22,431 nucleotides of DNA, taken from contig NW_014577786.1 of NCBI RefSeq assembly GCF_000485595.1, positions 131,834 to 154,264 of the forward strand. Reading direction: 5' to 3'. This DNA is from Priapulus caudatus. Its lineage: Eukaryota; Priapulida; Priapulimorpha; Priapulimorphida; Priapulidae. Below are positions 1 through 8,352 of this stretch, piece after piece; within the stretch, counting starts at the first letter, position 1; each line of letters starts with the position of its first letter. The notes below the pieces were generated by a model that did no database searches, was not told the origin of the DNA, and was given only the letters and a program-made list of their open reading frames with translations. A program made the position numbers and the translations under genes.

Positions 1-295
1 GTAAGGGAAGCCGAGAGAGAGAGAAGAGATAGATAGATAGAGAGAGAAAGCAAGAGAGAGAGAAGGGGGGGGGAGAGAAGCCGAGAGAGTGAGGAAACGA
101 GAGAGAGAGAGAGAGATACGATATAAGATTTGAGATAAGAGAAAGCGAGAGAGAGAGAGCTGAGGAAGGCAATGCGAGAAAAAGATGATAGATAAGAGAG
201 AGAGAGAGATAGGGAAAAAGATTGAGAGGGAAGATCTCGCGTGAGAGAGCGAACGAGAGAGTAGAGAGACCCGAAGACCGAGAGAGCGTGATTAA
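1..295. repeat. GA-rich low-complexity tract
   Basis: Nearly pure purine plus-strand sequence dominated by GAGA runs with interspersed GATA and a ten-G run near 65-74. It is interrupted irregularly, which fits either an old microsatellite or a noisy read through one. It lies directly upstream of the MASK exon at 332, so it is probably intronic. No gene is seen in it. Confidence 0.85.
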
Positions 296-331
296 CACCC
301 CCTGCCTCCGATTTCGTCTCTCCCGACACAG

Positions 332-515
332 GAATACGGCAAGTTGACAAACGGTCGGACCGCATAAGGCAATTCACAGGAACTCCGGAGGTGGGCTGCG
401 GCAAACTGACGTCATTCAGTGAGCTGGTGCGCTGGACGAAGCGCGGCGGCCATCTCGACTTTGCTCATCATGCGCTCCGAAAACCCGCGGCAGCTTCGCG
501 TCATCGCAGAGATTG
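332..515 (+). CDS. ANKHD1/ANKRD17 (mask): MASK/ANKHD1-like exon 3, frameshifted copy
   Basis: This is the exon just before the ankyrin repeats of the MASK scaffold protein, which carries ankyrin repeats and a KH domain. It is seen in pieces in different frames: GKLT near 340, then PEV, LR, LTS, SVS and CALDEAAAA, then MRSEN near 470-485. Vertebrate family members carry the same order (GKLS..DPEVLRRLTSSVSCALDEAAAAL..MRAEN). The acceptor is CCCGACACAG|GA and the donor ATTG|GTGAG. The exon opens with two bases that complete a Gly codon, matching the single G that ends exon 2 at 10979 on the opposite strand. Several single-base insertions or losses break the frame, so as written it cannot be translated. 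The same kind of noise is seen across 1-3400, so I favour sequencing or gap-fill error over a true pseudogene. An inverted decayed duplicate is the alternative. Confidence 0.72.
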
Positions 516-577
516 GTGAGTCAGTTGCGCTCTTCGCGCGGACCGGCATTCCGTGTACGATGCGTTCATGAGAGCGA

Positions 578-992
578 TTCGTATCACGATACAGCAAATC
601 GTTTTTGCGGGTAGCGTATACTGCTATCACGATTACACGCATGCGGTTTTTTGTCCGGTACAGTTTATCAGTATTTTCCATCGACTACAGCATCGTTTGC
701 GTACAGTATAGTATCACGATAACAGTATCGTTTTGCGGTAGCAAGTATAGTATCACGATACAGCATCGTTTTGCGGTACAGTATAGTATCAGGCCGATAC
801 GTACCCGCATCGTTTTGGCGGTACAGTATAGTATCACGATTACAGCATCGTTTTGGGCGGTAGGCGTATAGTATCACGATACAGCATCGTTTTGGGCGGT
901 AGCAGTATAGTATCAGCGATACAGCAATCGTTTTGCGGTAGCAGTATAGTATGCACGATACAGCATGCGTTTTTGTGCGGTAGCAGTACTCA
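578..992 (+). repeat. 36-bp satellite, block 1
   Basis: About 11-12 imperfect copies of a unit close to TATAGTATCACGATACAGCA followed by TCGTTTTGCGGTACAG, about 36 bp in all. Copies differ mainly by one-base indels. The unit contains two small dyads, GTATcacGATAC and CGATacagcATCG. There are no spacers between copies. It lies in the plus-strand interval between the two displaced MASK exons, so it is probably intronic. Short ORFs across it on either strand are repeat translations and not genes. Confidence 0.9.
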
Positions 993-1263
993 TACGTTCC
1001 TTTCTTCAAAGACTCCGTTAAATAAAGAAATAAGTTCAGCTTTTTTTACTCTTCCCAAAAAGCCTCCCGCCTAGAGAATCCTCTTTTCCCATTCCTATCT
1101 CCTAAATCATAAAATCTCTTAGAAATTCTCTCTTTCTCATACTTTCTCATAAACGCTCTCTCTACGGCTCGGCTTCGCAGAGTTAGACAAGCCGCCCGCC
1201 GCGCGCTCTTATTAGCAGCGCTAGCTCGTTAGCTTCCGTTCGCAGCAAGTATATAAGTGTAGA
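993..1263. other. Interval without a gene
   Basis: Pyrimidine-rich stretch (1060-1170) followed by a GC-rich stretch. TATATAAG occurs at 1250-1257 just before the CAG tract, but no coding sequence follows that would support a promoter. Otherwise I see nothing here. Confidence 0.5.
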
Positions 1264-1551
1264 CAGCAGTAGCAACAGGCAGCAGCAGCAGCAGCAGCAG
1301 CAGCAGTTACAAGCACAACAGCAGCAGTAGTAAGCAACAGTAGTAAGTAGCAGCAGCAGCAAAGCAGCGGCGGCGGCAGCAGTAGTCCAGCAGTAGCACA
1401 GCCAGTGGCGGCGGCGGCAGCCAGTAGCAGCAGTAGGCAGCAGCAGCAGCAAGCGGCGGCGCGGCAGCAACAGCGGCCGCAGCCAGGCAAGCAGCAAGGC
1501 AGCAGAGTAGCAGTAGCAGTTGCAGCAGCAGGCAGCAGCAAGCAGCAGCGG
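1264..1551 (+). repeat. CAG/GCAGTAG trinucleotide-rich tract
   Basis: Almost 290 bp built from CAG with interruptions by TAG, CGG and AAG. In one plus frame it gives poly-Ala/Ser followed by poly-Gln, and on the minus strand poly-Cys/Leu. No conserved domain adjoins it, and the same repeat is open in several frames, so I treat it as an impure intronic microsatellite and not as a polyglutamine gene. Confidence 0.8.
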
Positions 1552-1794
1552 GATAACAGCCTGTCGGCTCTGCCGCACTGCTGCGCGCGTGTTTGCGGAT
1601 GCATTACCTGTCGCGTCCTCCCCTGTGTGAAGCCATTCGCTTGTGTAAACAACCAGCGGTCAAGTGATCGCCGCCGCATGCGCACACACGAAGGCGGTTT
1701 TTGTTTCTGGGCGCAGCCGCTGCAGCGCCGCGCAACGTGAGAGGAGGTAAACATCAGTGAGATCTCCAGCCGCAACTGGTACAGGACCGAAGGA
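1552..1794. other. Interval without a recognisable gene
   Basis: Moderately GC-rich DNA between the CAG tract and the next tandem repeats. Overlapping short ORFs exist on both strands but none resembles a known protein. Confidence 0.4.
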
Positions 1795-2130
1795 ATGACT
1801 TAGGAGTGATACACTGCCTATCTTCCAGCTGTCGGTCACAGCAATCTCTAAAAAAAGAAAAGAAAAAGATAGGAAAAAGAGAAATCGCGTAAACACTCAG
1901 ATTTTCGCTGCATTCGCCATGCGAGACTTGAGTGGATACACTGCTATCTTCACAGTGTGATCGGTGACAACATCAGAATTCCCAGACTGTATTCCCAGGA
2001 AAGACTGGAGTGATACACTGCTATCTTCAGACTATCGGCCGACACTCAAGGTTTCACCGAGCTGTATTCCAGGAGAAGAACTAGAGTGATAACACTGGCT
2101 TAATCTTCAGCTGTCGGCTCACACGCTCAG
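1795..2130 (+). repeat. Degenerate tandem repeat, ~75-80 bp unit
   Basis: The phrase GTGATACACTGCTATCTTC recurs in varied form near 1806, 1931, 2011 and 2086, each followed by a CTGTCGG-like segment and GCTGTATTCCCAGGAG. Spacing is about 75-80 bp after the first, longer interval. Copies differ by many small indels. Confidence 0.65.
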
Positions 2131-2296
2131 TTTCTTGCTTAGCTATTCCCAAGGCCAGAGACTGAGTGACTAGCATTGGAACGTGAAACAGTCGCGACTA
2201 CTCCGCGCCGAAGAGACCAACTGATAGCAGCACGCTGGATTGAAAGAAGAGAGAGATTAACACTAAGCCTATAGTAAGAATAAAGAAGGAGGTGAT

Positions 2297-2772
2297 TCAC
2301 GGATACAGCATCGTTTTGACGGTAGCAGTATGTATCACGATAGGAAAAAAAAAACAGAAGAAAAAAAAAAAAAACAAAAAAAAAAAGAAAAAAAGAAAAA
2401 AAAGGCGAAAAAAAAAAAAGGGGGGCATCGTTTTGCCCGGTGACAGTATAGTATCACGATAGCAGCCATCTCTTTTGGTACAGATATAGGCAGCAGGAAT
2501 ACAGATTTTGGCGTAAGTATAGTATCACGATACAGGCATCGTTTTGCGTACAGCTATAGTATTCACGATACAGATCGTTTTTGCGGTACAGTACAGTATC
2601 AGCGATACAGCATCGTTTTTGCCGGTACGCAGGTAGCAGTATCACGATACAGCCCATCGTTTTGGCGGAACAGTAATTAGTTCACGATAACAGGCATCGT
2701 TTTGCGGTAGCAGTATACGTATCACGATACAGCATCGCTTTTGCGGTACAGTATAGTATCAGCGATACACGC
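2297..2772 (+). repeat. 36-bp satellite, block 2, with A-rich insert
   Basis: Same unit and orientation as the block at 578-992, with about 10 recognisable copies of CACGATACAGCATCGTTTTG. The block is split near its start by an A-rich stretch (about 2342-2425) ending in GGGGGG. Probably intronic in the displaced MASK segment. Confidence 0.88.
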
Positions 2773-2875
2773 CTCCCGATGCTATGCCACATGCAGCGCA
2801 ACTGCCTCCGCGGCAGTGCAGTCGTGGCGTGCCGGGGGCAGACGTGCGCGTTGTTCACGCATTAGGCCGCGTTGT

Positions 2876-3200
2876 TCCTCTAATCGCCACTGTGTTTCTG
2901 TACTGATTGCCGTTTCCATAGTCGCGTCGTTGGTTGTTTGCGACTTAGAACTGCCGTTGCTTCATGCTAATCGTTGCTGCGTTCCGTACTGATCGGCCGT
3001 TCCCGTAGTCAGTTTGGTGATTGTTTGCTTGATTAAACAGCCGTTGGTCGCTCTAATCGTTGCCGTGTTACTGTACTATTGCCGTTCCGAGTCAGTCGTT
3101 GGGACCGTGGATTGTTTGCGGCTGTTAGAAAACCTGCCGTTGTTCCATCTTAATCGCCGCCAGTGGTTCCCGTACTGATTGCCGTTCCCGGCGCTACGTT
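2876..3200 (+). repeat. Tandem repeat, ~85-97 bp unit, ~3.5 copies
   Basis: Copies begin near 2879, 2968, 3053 and 3150 with CTAATCG(T/C)(T/C)GC. Each continues through GTACTGATTGCCGTTCCC, GTCGTTGG, GATTGTTTGCGGC and CTGCCGTTGTTCCAT. The last copy runs into the acceptor of the MASK exon at 3207, so the repeat forms that splice site's upstream tract. Confidence 0.75.
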
Positions 3201-3206
3201 CCGCAG

Positions 3207-3372
3207 TCGATCGCTTGATTGCATGCTCTTGCAAGCGAGAGGAAGACGCCGGAACGCGTGCGCAAGCTGCTAGAGGAGGGACAAGGAACGTTCAGGAGCA
3301 CGACGCGAGGAAAGGAGAGAGGCGCTCCTGTCGCCTTGCCTGTTCTGCCGGTTACCTACGAGTTAGCCGCAG
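3207..3372 (+). CDS. ANKHD1/ANKRD17 (mask): MASK/ANKHD1-like exon 4, first ankyrin repeat, frameshifted
   Basis: This exon encodes the first ankyrin repeat of the MASK array. Pieces in alternating frames are ACS near 3220, RVRKLLEEG (3259-3285), a Glu/His stretch, then LACSAGY (3333-3353) and YELA (3356-3367). In order they match the family sequence SLAEACSDGD..VRKLLDEG..ESLLCLACSAGYYELAQ. The acceptor is ACGTTCCGCAG|TC, and its two leading bases complete the codon left open by the donor at 515, giving Val-Asp as in the family. The donor is uncertain: a GTTAGC just after a CAG at 3370-3372 is my best guess, with an extra base between them. At least four indels break the frame. It lies on the strand opposite to exons 1 and 2. 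It could be sequencing noise in an inverted contig piece or a decayed duplicate. Confidence 0.72.
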
Positions 3373-3967
3373 CGTTAGCTGTGTGCGCTCTCTTACCACG
3401 CAGTGTTTCTAATATCGGCTTTCCTATATCTTAGAGTAATGTATTATCGGCTCTCTTTCAGGGTTTTCGTCTCGCCAGCGGATTCCCTTAGAAGACGTCG
3501 CCGCGAGCGGGTTTGGGCCGCCGAAAGTTTCGTGCCCCACAGTCGTGTCTGTTGATTTAAGTCGGCGTTTGCCCTCGCGAGGGCACAGGTTATCGAGCGA
3601 TGCGCGGCGCGCCAGTAGGCGGCGATATGCCAGCCGACGCCGTGAACATAACGGACGGGGTGCGAAATCGCGTTGTCGTTCGTTTTAGCGGAGGGGGTGG
3701 GTGGGGGGGTGAGGGAGCTGATTGCATGGTGTTCGGGGTACATTACATTATTTACCACGCTCTGTCACCTCGATTAACGAAAGCTTGAAAACGGTGATTA
3801 CGTGTTTTATGCGATAATGTTTGCGCAGACTTGAGTGGCACGTGTGCTGCGTGTTATGGCAAAAGAAAGTAAATGGAATTGAGAGCGAAACTGTAGTAAG
3901 GCTAAAAAAAAAGATGTTTCCGAGCATAACCCGACGGCCTACCTACAATAGCGGGCTGCACGCATTT
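3373..3967. other. Interval without a recognisable gene
   Basis: Moderately GC-rich sequence following the displaced ankyrin exon. It contains a G-quadruplex-type motif at 3693-3715. No next ankyrin exon is visible on the plus strand, and the short ORFs have no recognisable similarity. Confidence 0.5.
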
Positions 3968-3998
3968 TTAAAAAAAAAAAAAATAATTAAAAATTACA

Positions 3999-4030
<32 letters not shown>

Positions 4031-4035
4031 TAATC
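3968..4035 (+). repeat. Poly-A-rich tract
   Basis: Two adenine runs separated by ATAATTAAAAATTACAAAATT. It could be an A-rich microsatellite or the tail of an old retroposon, but no SINE or LINE body is recognisable upstream. Confidence 0.7.
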
Positions 4036-4258
4036 AATCAGTTATTAATAAAAAAATAAAATCATAAACTCCTAGAATATGGTAATCACCTCACCTCTGA
4101 ACACTTGACATTTTCAGCATTTTTTATTTAAAAAACCTAACTAAACCTACCTAATTTTTTCCAAGACCGTTTCTCGGAAACACACATTTATTTTTTTAGG
4201 GCCTAAGGAAGCAATGGTATGCTGCTTGATAACCAAAAAGCAAAAGACTTCATCGTTA

Positions 4259-4455
4259 GCATTGTTTGGATAGATGTTTGGATAGATAGATGGCACGAGC
4301 CGTGGGTGGCATTGATGGACATGGATGGATAGACGGTGGTAATGGACGGACGGTCTGTGGTTGGATTGAATGGATGGATGGATAGCGGCCCCTGTGGGTG
4401 GATGGCACGGACGGTGGGTGGATGATGGATGGATGGATAGACGGGTGGGTGGATT
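4259..4455 (-). repeat. GGAT/GGAC/GGGT tetranucleotide microsatellite
   Basis: Degenerate GGAT repeats on the plus strand (ATCC on minus), including GGATGGATGGATAG blocks near 4374, 4427 and elsewhere. The minus-strand ORF over it is a His/Pro/Ser/Ile repeat translation and not a gene. Confidence 0.85.
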
Positions 4456-5186
4456 GCCGCAGAGTTTCGGCACTAACGCTAGTCCGTTAGTCTCGAGACT
4501 AGTAAAAAATAAGCAGGACTAGTAAATGCCCATTAATCGCCCCGTTAGCTCCTGTGCGACTAGATTATTTTCCCCGCTGCCTCACGCGTCCCAATTTCCA
4601 TTCTCCCATCGATTTTACTATAGTCTCCCGCCGGCAGCTTACTCTCAAGCCAAGATCCCAAAGAGCTATATAACTCACTAAGCTGCGGTTCGTGCACATC
4701 ATGCTGATTCAACAGCATGGTAGCTAATGGTCGTCACATCATGCTGATTCAGAATATATAATTATGGTGTTGGGGGTCTCGAGAAGATAGACGGACAGAG
4801 TGACAGACAGATTCCCCCATTTATGTAGTAGATTGCCATCAACAAGTTTCCCCTGTTAGACGCGCTAGTACAAGTAGACGCTAGCACGCTCTAAGCACGC
4901 TAGACCCTATGCCCGTACAAACATTGTTAAACAATGGGGCCACGAACCAGTCTACCTATCGATCGTTTGACAGTAGCTGTTGATATAGAACAAACGGTCT
5001 GATTGTATAAATGACACAACTAATCAGTTATACGCTCTCATAGCGAGGTATTTACATCGCAACCACATCGCATGCGTGTTTTACTTGAACAGTTGAAGCA
5101 GTCGATACAAATAGTTATCTATAGTAGGGAAGCATAGTAGTAGCCTAGTAGGTACATCCTTATCCAATACTAACATCAAGGTTGTT
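4456..5186. other. Interval without a gene
   Basis: Only small features are visible: CACATCATGCTGATTCA occurs twice (about 4696 and 4735), the first inside a short dyad CATGCTG..CAGCATG at 4700-4719. No exon is recognised. Confidence 0.45.
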
Positions 5187-5380
5187 ATGTGGAAGTATTT
5201 GGACGGAGCTCGTCCTTCACCTCCCAAACGTAAGTCGCAGGAGGAGAAATTAGATGGCCAGCTTGCCTATCATAAGACCAAAAGGATGCGTACGCTCCAG
5301 CCAGCGTGGAAATCGTCATACCCGTGGCTCAGCCTTTTCTGCTCAGTGGCAAACACTGGCTCGGGTGTGCTTGTGTGGCG
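5187..5380 (+). pseudogene. Possible TTF-type zinc-finger (ZNF862/hAT-related) fragment
   Basis: An 84-codon ORF opens with MWKYL, a basic KRK segment and KTKRMRTLQPAWKSSYPWLS, then FCSV. The pattern (basic stretch, W-K-x-x-[YF]-PWL, then aromatic-Cys) is that of the N-terminal TTF-type zinc finger found in many invertebrate ZNF862-like and hAT-derived proteins. The usual acidic spacer between PWL and the first Cys is missing, and no second Cys or His pair follows. After about residue 60 the translation is no longer family-like. It is most likely a broken domesticated or transposon-derived copy, or one exon of such a gene with the rest out of view. Recognition is by motif only and is tentative. 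Confidence 0.35.
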
Positions 5381-6496
5381 ATACCTTTTGGTGGTACATA
5401 TAGGTAATGTATTGCCTACAGATTTATATAATGTACAGTGATACAATTTGTAAAAAAAAAAGAATGAGAAAGATCCATAAAAATGATTGAGTCGGCCCCT
5501 TTTTGGCAGGTCGGTCGGGTGAGGGCAAACAAACAATATTTTTATTATGGCCTAAGGGATGTGATGGGGGGCAGCTTACTGAGGAACGTGACGAGGAGAA
5601 ATTTAACATTTGTGCAACGTTCGATGAGCTGATGTGACGCGGGACAGTATTGGTAGATACTAAATACCCAGGGCTCTCTCTGGATGTTTTAAAGTTTGAG
5701 CCAAAACTCGAGCCACCAATGTATTTTGCGAAGGTTGCCAACACAAGTGGTAGGCCTGGTATACCTGCCAGCGAGGGAATATAGATACAAAGGTAAAAGA
5801 AATGCCTTTATCGCTTCAACACATCAAATTATCAATCGATCGAAAAATTGGTTTTGTTTCGATTAGACCCACCCAACAAAACGACTTCAGGTAGGACATG
5901 TAAATATGTTAAGTAAAATACATGTAAATATGTTAAGTAAAATACATGCTTCAGCTTTCTGTTCAAATGGGTTTCAGGGGTGAAAATTAATATAAATCTA
6001 TAATCAACTAAAATAACTTGCAGACATGAGAAGGAATTTAAATCTACAGTTAATTTGACCCAGCCAGATAGAGAAAAACTGACGGTATTATGTTCGGTTC
6101 ATCGGTAGTTCACCGGCTTAGTTTTTGCACCTTTCTATTCCTCAACTCTAGACTAAAGTTTTGTACCCTAAAAGAGAACCGAAATTCAATGCATTAATCA
6201 TTTAAAACAAACAAGTGACGCAGAGCGACAGCGCTCAACTGACGTGTACTGTAGCCGGGCACTATGATAGGCTTTGCTATACCGGTAGTACAGTAATAAA
6301 GATATACCTGTGTAACTTTAATGACTTCACTACATTAACATGTTATTATGGATATGCGTCGAGCGCGAGCGTAGTGGTTAGGGTGAGGAAGGGTGGTGGG
6401 GGAGGGTGCTCTAATAGTAAAAGCAGTTCAGTCCTTTGTTAACAGTCAACAAATCCGTGTTTACCCCTCTTCTTGCGGGTCAAAAGATTATCAGAC
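5381..6496. other. Interval without a confident gene
   Basis: AT-rich sequence. It includes a 24-bp direct duplication (ACATGTAAATATGTTAAGTA plus AAAT) at 5896-5919 and 5920-5943, and a G-quadruplex-type motif at 6381-6406. Short ORFs on both strands have no recognisable similarity. Confidence 0.45.
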
Positions 6497-6499
6497 ACT

Positions 6500-6910
6500 A
6501 ATGCTAGCTGCACACTATACGATCCGAGCGCGATCAGGAGGCTTACGTCTGGATCGGGAGGCTTACGTTTGGCTCGGGAGGTCATTTTGGGCTGATTCGA
6601 ATTTTGAATCGGGAGCTGAGCGGGTCGTATAGTGTGCGTGGCCATCCGAGCCGCCGCCGAGCGCTGAAGAAAATTGACCAATCACAGAGCAGTGCCATGG
6701 GAACCGCATTCGGTAAAAATGGCGGAAAAACACTCCCGACCCTTAGTACACGCTAAATCCGCTTGGAACGCCACGAGAGCGCCATGGTTAGCGCCGACTT
6801 TGCGTCGTACAGTGTGCGGGGGCCTCCTGATCGATCGGGAGCGGGTCGTATAGTGTGCGGGGGCTTACGACTGCGGCTCGAGCAAAATCGTATAGTGTGC
6901 GGCTAGCATT
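6500..6910. mobile_element. Non-autonomous inverted-repeat (MITE-like) element
   Basis: A 24-bp terminal repeat starting AATGCTAGCTGCACACTATA at 6500-6523 is inverted at 6887-6910 with one mismatch. It is flanked by the trinucleotide ACT on both sides (6497-6499 and 6911-6913), a possible 3-bp target duplication. Inside, the subterminal motif GTCGTA(T/C)AGTGTGCG recurs near 6625, 6806 and 6844, so the end sequence has been amplified internally. It is GC-richer than its surroundings and has no coding capacity. A 3-bp duplication would suit a PIF/Harbinger-type donor, but that is inference. Confidence 0.75.
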
Positions 6911-7330
6911 ACTCTTCGCACGTCATGGTCCTTTCAATAAATTGATAAAAATGGTAGGTCAGCGCTGAAACAAAAAAGTTTTGCACTCGGTCCGTTAGAC
7001 CATGTTCTCAGAAAATGTCTGATATCTGACCTTTCCCCCACTGCCCTTTGACCTGTACGATAATAATCGAAAGTCGTTTGCAGCAACTGACTAAGTCTAA
7101 GTAAATCTAACCTAGCTACACCAAACATAAGCATGTATAACACTGTTTCATAGCTTTTAGAATATTGTATTACGAAAAATACTTTATTATATGATATATG
7201 ATATATTTCAATATCTGGTAGCCGCGATCAATGACATTTAACCGATTATCTTCGATCATCGATCGGTTGGGTGCAATCGATGATCGGTGATGAAATTCCA
7301 ACCGATTCCCATCACTACCCTCTACTACTA
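6911..7330. other. Interval without a gene
   Basis: A cluster of overlapping GATCGGTT/CGATCATCGATCGG dyads lies at 7239-7300 and may be the remnant of another inverted-repeat element. Otherwise AT-rich and unremarkable. Confidence 0.4.
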
Positions 7331-7650
7331 CCAGAGATGCCAACACATATTTGAAGCAATCTGTAGTTTCTGGCCATCAAATTAGTAGTTCGAGGGTCAC
7401 GTAGCGACCCAAGTTTGCTAGGGGGGTCCGGCATGCCCCCCGCAAAAATTTTTGATTCTGAGATGCAATTTCCTGCATTCTGAAGGTCAAAAATGACAAT
7501 AAATTGACAAAGAATGACAATAATTGACCAAAAATTTATTTTTTTCGATCACAGTGAAATTCGTAGTTTGATACAAACTGGTCATAGTGGTGCAAAAGGA
7601 ATAGAAATTCGTATAAAATACGGATAAATCGTAGTGGTTGGCATCTCTGC
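7331..7650. mobile_element. Short inverted-repeat (MITE-like) element
   Basis: The left end CCAGAGATGCCAAC (7331-7344) is matched inverted by GTTGGCATCTCTGC (7637-7650) with one terminal mismatch. ACTACTA flanks both ends (7324-7330 and 7651-7657) as a possible target duplication, although the left flank is itself a CTA repeat. It contains GGGGGGTCCGGCATGCCCCCC (two short arms around CCGG) and no ORF. It lies just downstream of the MASK exon at 7693 on the minus strand, so it is probably intronic. A 7-8 bp duplication would fit a hAT-type donor. Confidence 0.65.
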
Positions 7651-7692
7651 ACTACTATCTACCACTCGCGTTTAGTCGAGTTATTTGCTTAC

Positions 7693-7802
7693 GATGTCGG
7701 CTCCGTACTGCAGCAGTAGTTCAGCGACGTCGGTGTGGCCGTTCTCACACGCGTATGTGAGTGCTGTATCGCCAGTCGCCGTCTGCGCACGCACGTTCGC
7801 AC
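7693..7802 (-). CDS. ANKHD1/ANKRD17 (mask): MASK/ANKHD1 ankyrin-repeat exon (downstream)
   Basis: Minus-strand exon of 110 bp encoding one ankyrin repeat. It reads AGANVRAQTATGDTALTYAC, then ENGHTDVAELLLQYGADI. This is almost the same as the vertebrate ANKHD1/ANKRD17 repeat that begins GANVHATTATGDTALTYACE. The acceptor is CATGGCAG|GT (+ strand 7803-7804 is CT). The donor is GCCGACATC|GTAAGC, a good consensus. The exon starts by completing the Gly codon left open by the exon at 8066-8257 and ends between codons. MASK is a large cytoplasmic scaffold; its ankyrin array binds partner proteins and its later KH domain is expected to bind RNA. The next exon in order is not visible anywhere to the left, which supports a break in gene order there. 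Confidence 0.93.
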
Positions 7803-8065
7803 CTGCCATGTAAGAAACGATCGCACGCGATTAAATCAGATCGGAATGACGAGGCGATAAACTGTTGGTCAGTTAATCGAGAATTCATCTTAAATTGACT
7901 ACGTCGCGAATTTTCTATGGTAAAATTTGTAAAATTTTTGTTGCCATTTTTTTACATTAAAAGTAAGTACTAACGGGACTAAACGTATCGTCAAATTCTT
8001 ACCTGATGTTTCTCAACTAGTTAAAAATCCAAAAAACCTGGACGTGCGTGCGTGCGTGTGCTTAC
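7803..8065 (-). other. MASK intron (263 bp)
   Basis: Clean GTAAG..CAG intron between the two ankyrin exons, AT-rich apart from a CGTG repeat near its 5' end (8043-8060). It has no other feature. Confidence 0.85.
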
Positions 8066-8257
8066 CGGCTTCCAGGAGGTAGCGTACGAGCTCTAGGTGG
8101 CCCTCCTGCGCCGCCTCCATGAGCGGCGTGCTGGCCCCCAGCTCGATGTCGGCCTCAGCCTTGATGAGGAAGTCTGCGACCTCTAGGAAGCCGCCGCAGC
8201 AGGCTAGCGTCAGCGCCGTCTCCTGAGTCTCCTCCGTCTGCGCGTTGATGTCCGCAC
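8066..8257 (-). CDS. ANKHD1/ANKRD17 (mask): MASK/ANKHD1 ankyrin-repeat exon (upstream)
   Basis: Minus-strand exon of 192 bp with the same phase (1) at both ends. It encodes nearly two ankyrin repeats: ADINAQTEETQETALTLACC, then GGFLEVADFLIKAEADIELG, then ASTPLMEAAQEGHLELVRYL and LEAG. This is very close to vertebrate ANKHD1/ANKRD17, where the stretch starts GANINAQTEETQETALTLAC. Differences include Glu for the usual Gly in KAGAD. The donor is GCCG|GTAAG and the acceptor CCACCTGCAG|GT. In the family this repeat is preceded by about a dozen others, but none of them is found upstream before exon 2 at 10979. A 36-bp tandem duplication abuts the acceptor. Confidence 0.95.
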
Positions 8258-8352
8258 CTGCAGGTGGCAGCACCGTTACAGAGAGCCGTGCGCAGACAGG
8301 TGGCAGCACCGTTACAGAGAGCCGTGCGCAGACAGGTGGCAGCACCGTTAAC
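8258..8352 (-). repeat. 36-bp tandem duplication at a MASK acceptor
   Basis: The unit GGTGGCAGCACCGTTACAGA plus GAGCCGTGCGCAGACA (36 bp) occurs about 2.5 times, ending at the splice acceptor. On the minus strand each copy offers the pyrimidine-rich stretch before CCACCTG, but only the last copy continues to CAG and serves as acceptor. The unit is a multiple of three and contains no stop, so the exon's reading frame appears open through the intron end. That is a by-product of the duplication. Confidence 0.85.

Noticed and set aside
1250-1257. TATATAAG as a TATA box
   Set aside because: No coding sequence follows and the place is probably intronic between two displaced MASK exons.
1405-1740. 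Poly-Ala/Gln protein on the plus strand, and Cys/Leu-rich proteins on the minus strand
   Set aside because: All are translations of the CAG tract in different frames, with no conserved domain attached.
578-2772. CRISPR-like array of 36-bp repeats
   Set aside because: Repeats are directly adjacent with no unique spacers, and the window is clearly animal nuclear DNA; it is a tandem satellite.
4147-4473. Minus-strand His/Pro/Ser-rich ORF
   Set aside because: Translation of GGAT repeats.
8013-8065. Extension of the MASK ankyrin frame past 8066
   Set aside because: The reading frame continues into the intron past a good GTAAG donor, and the next exon fits in phase at 7802.
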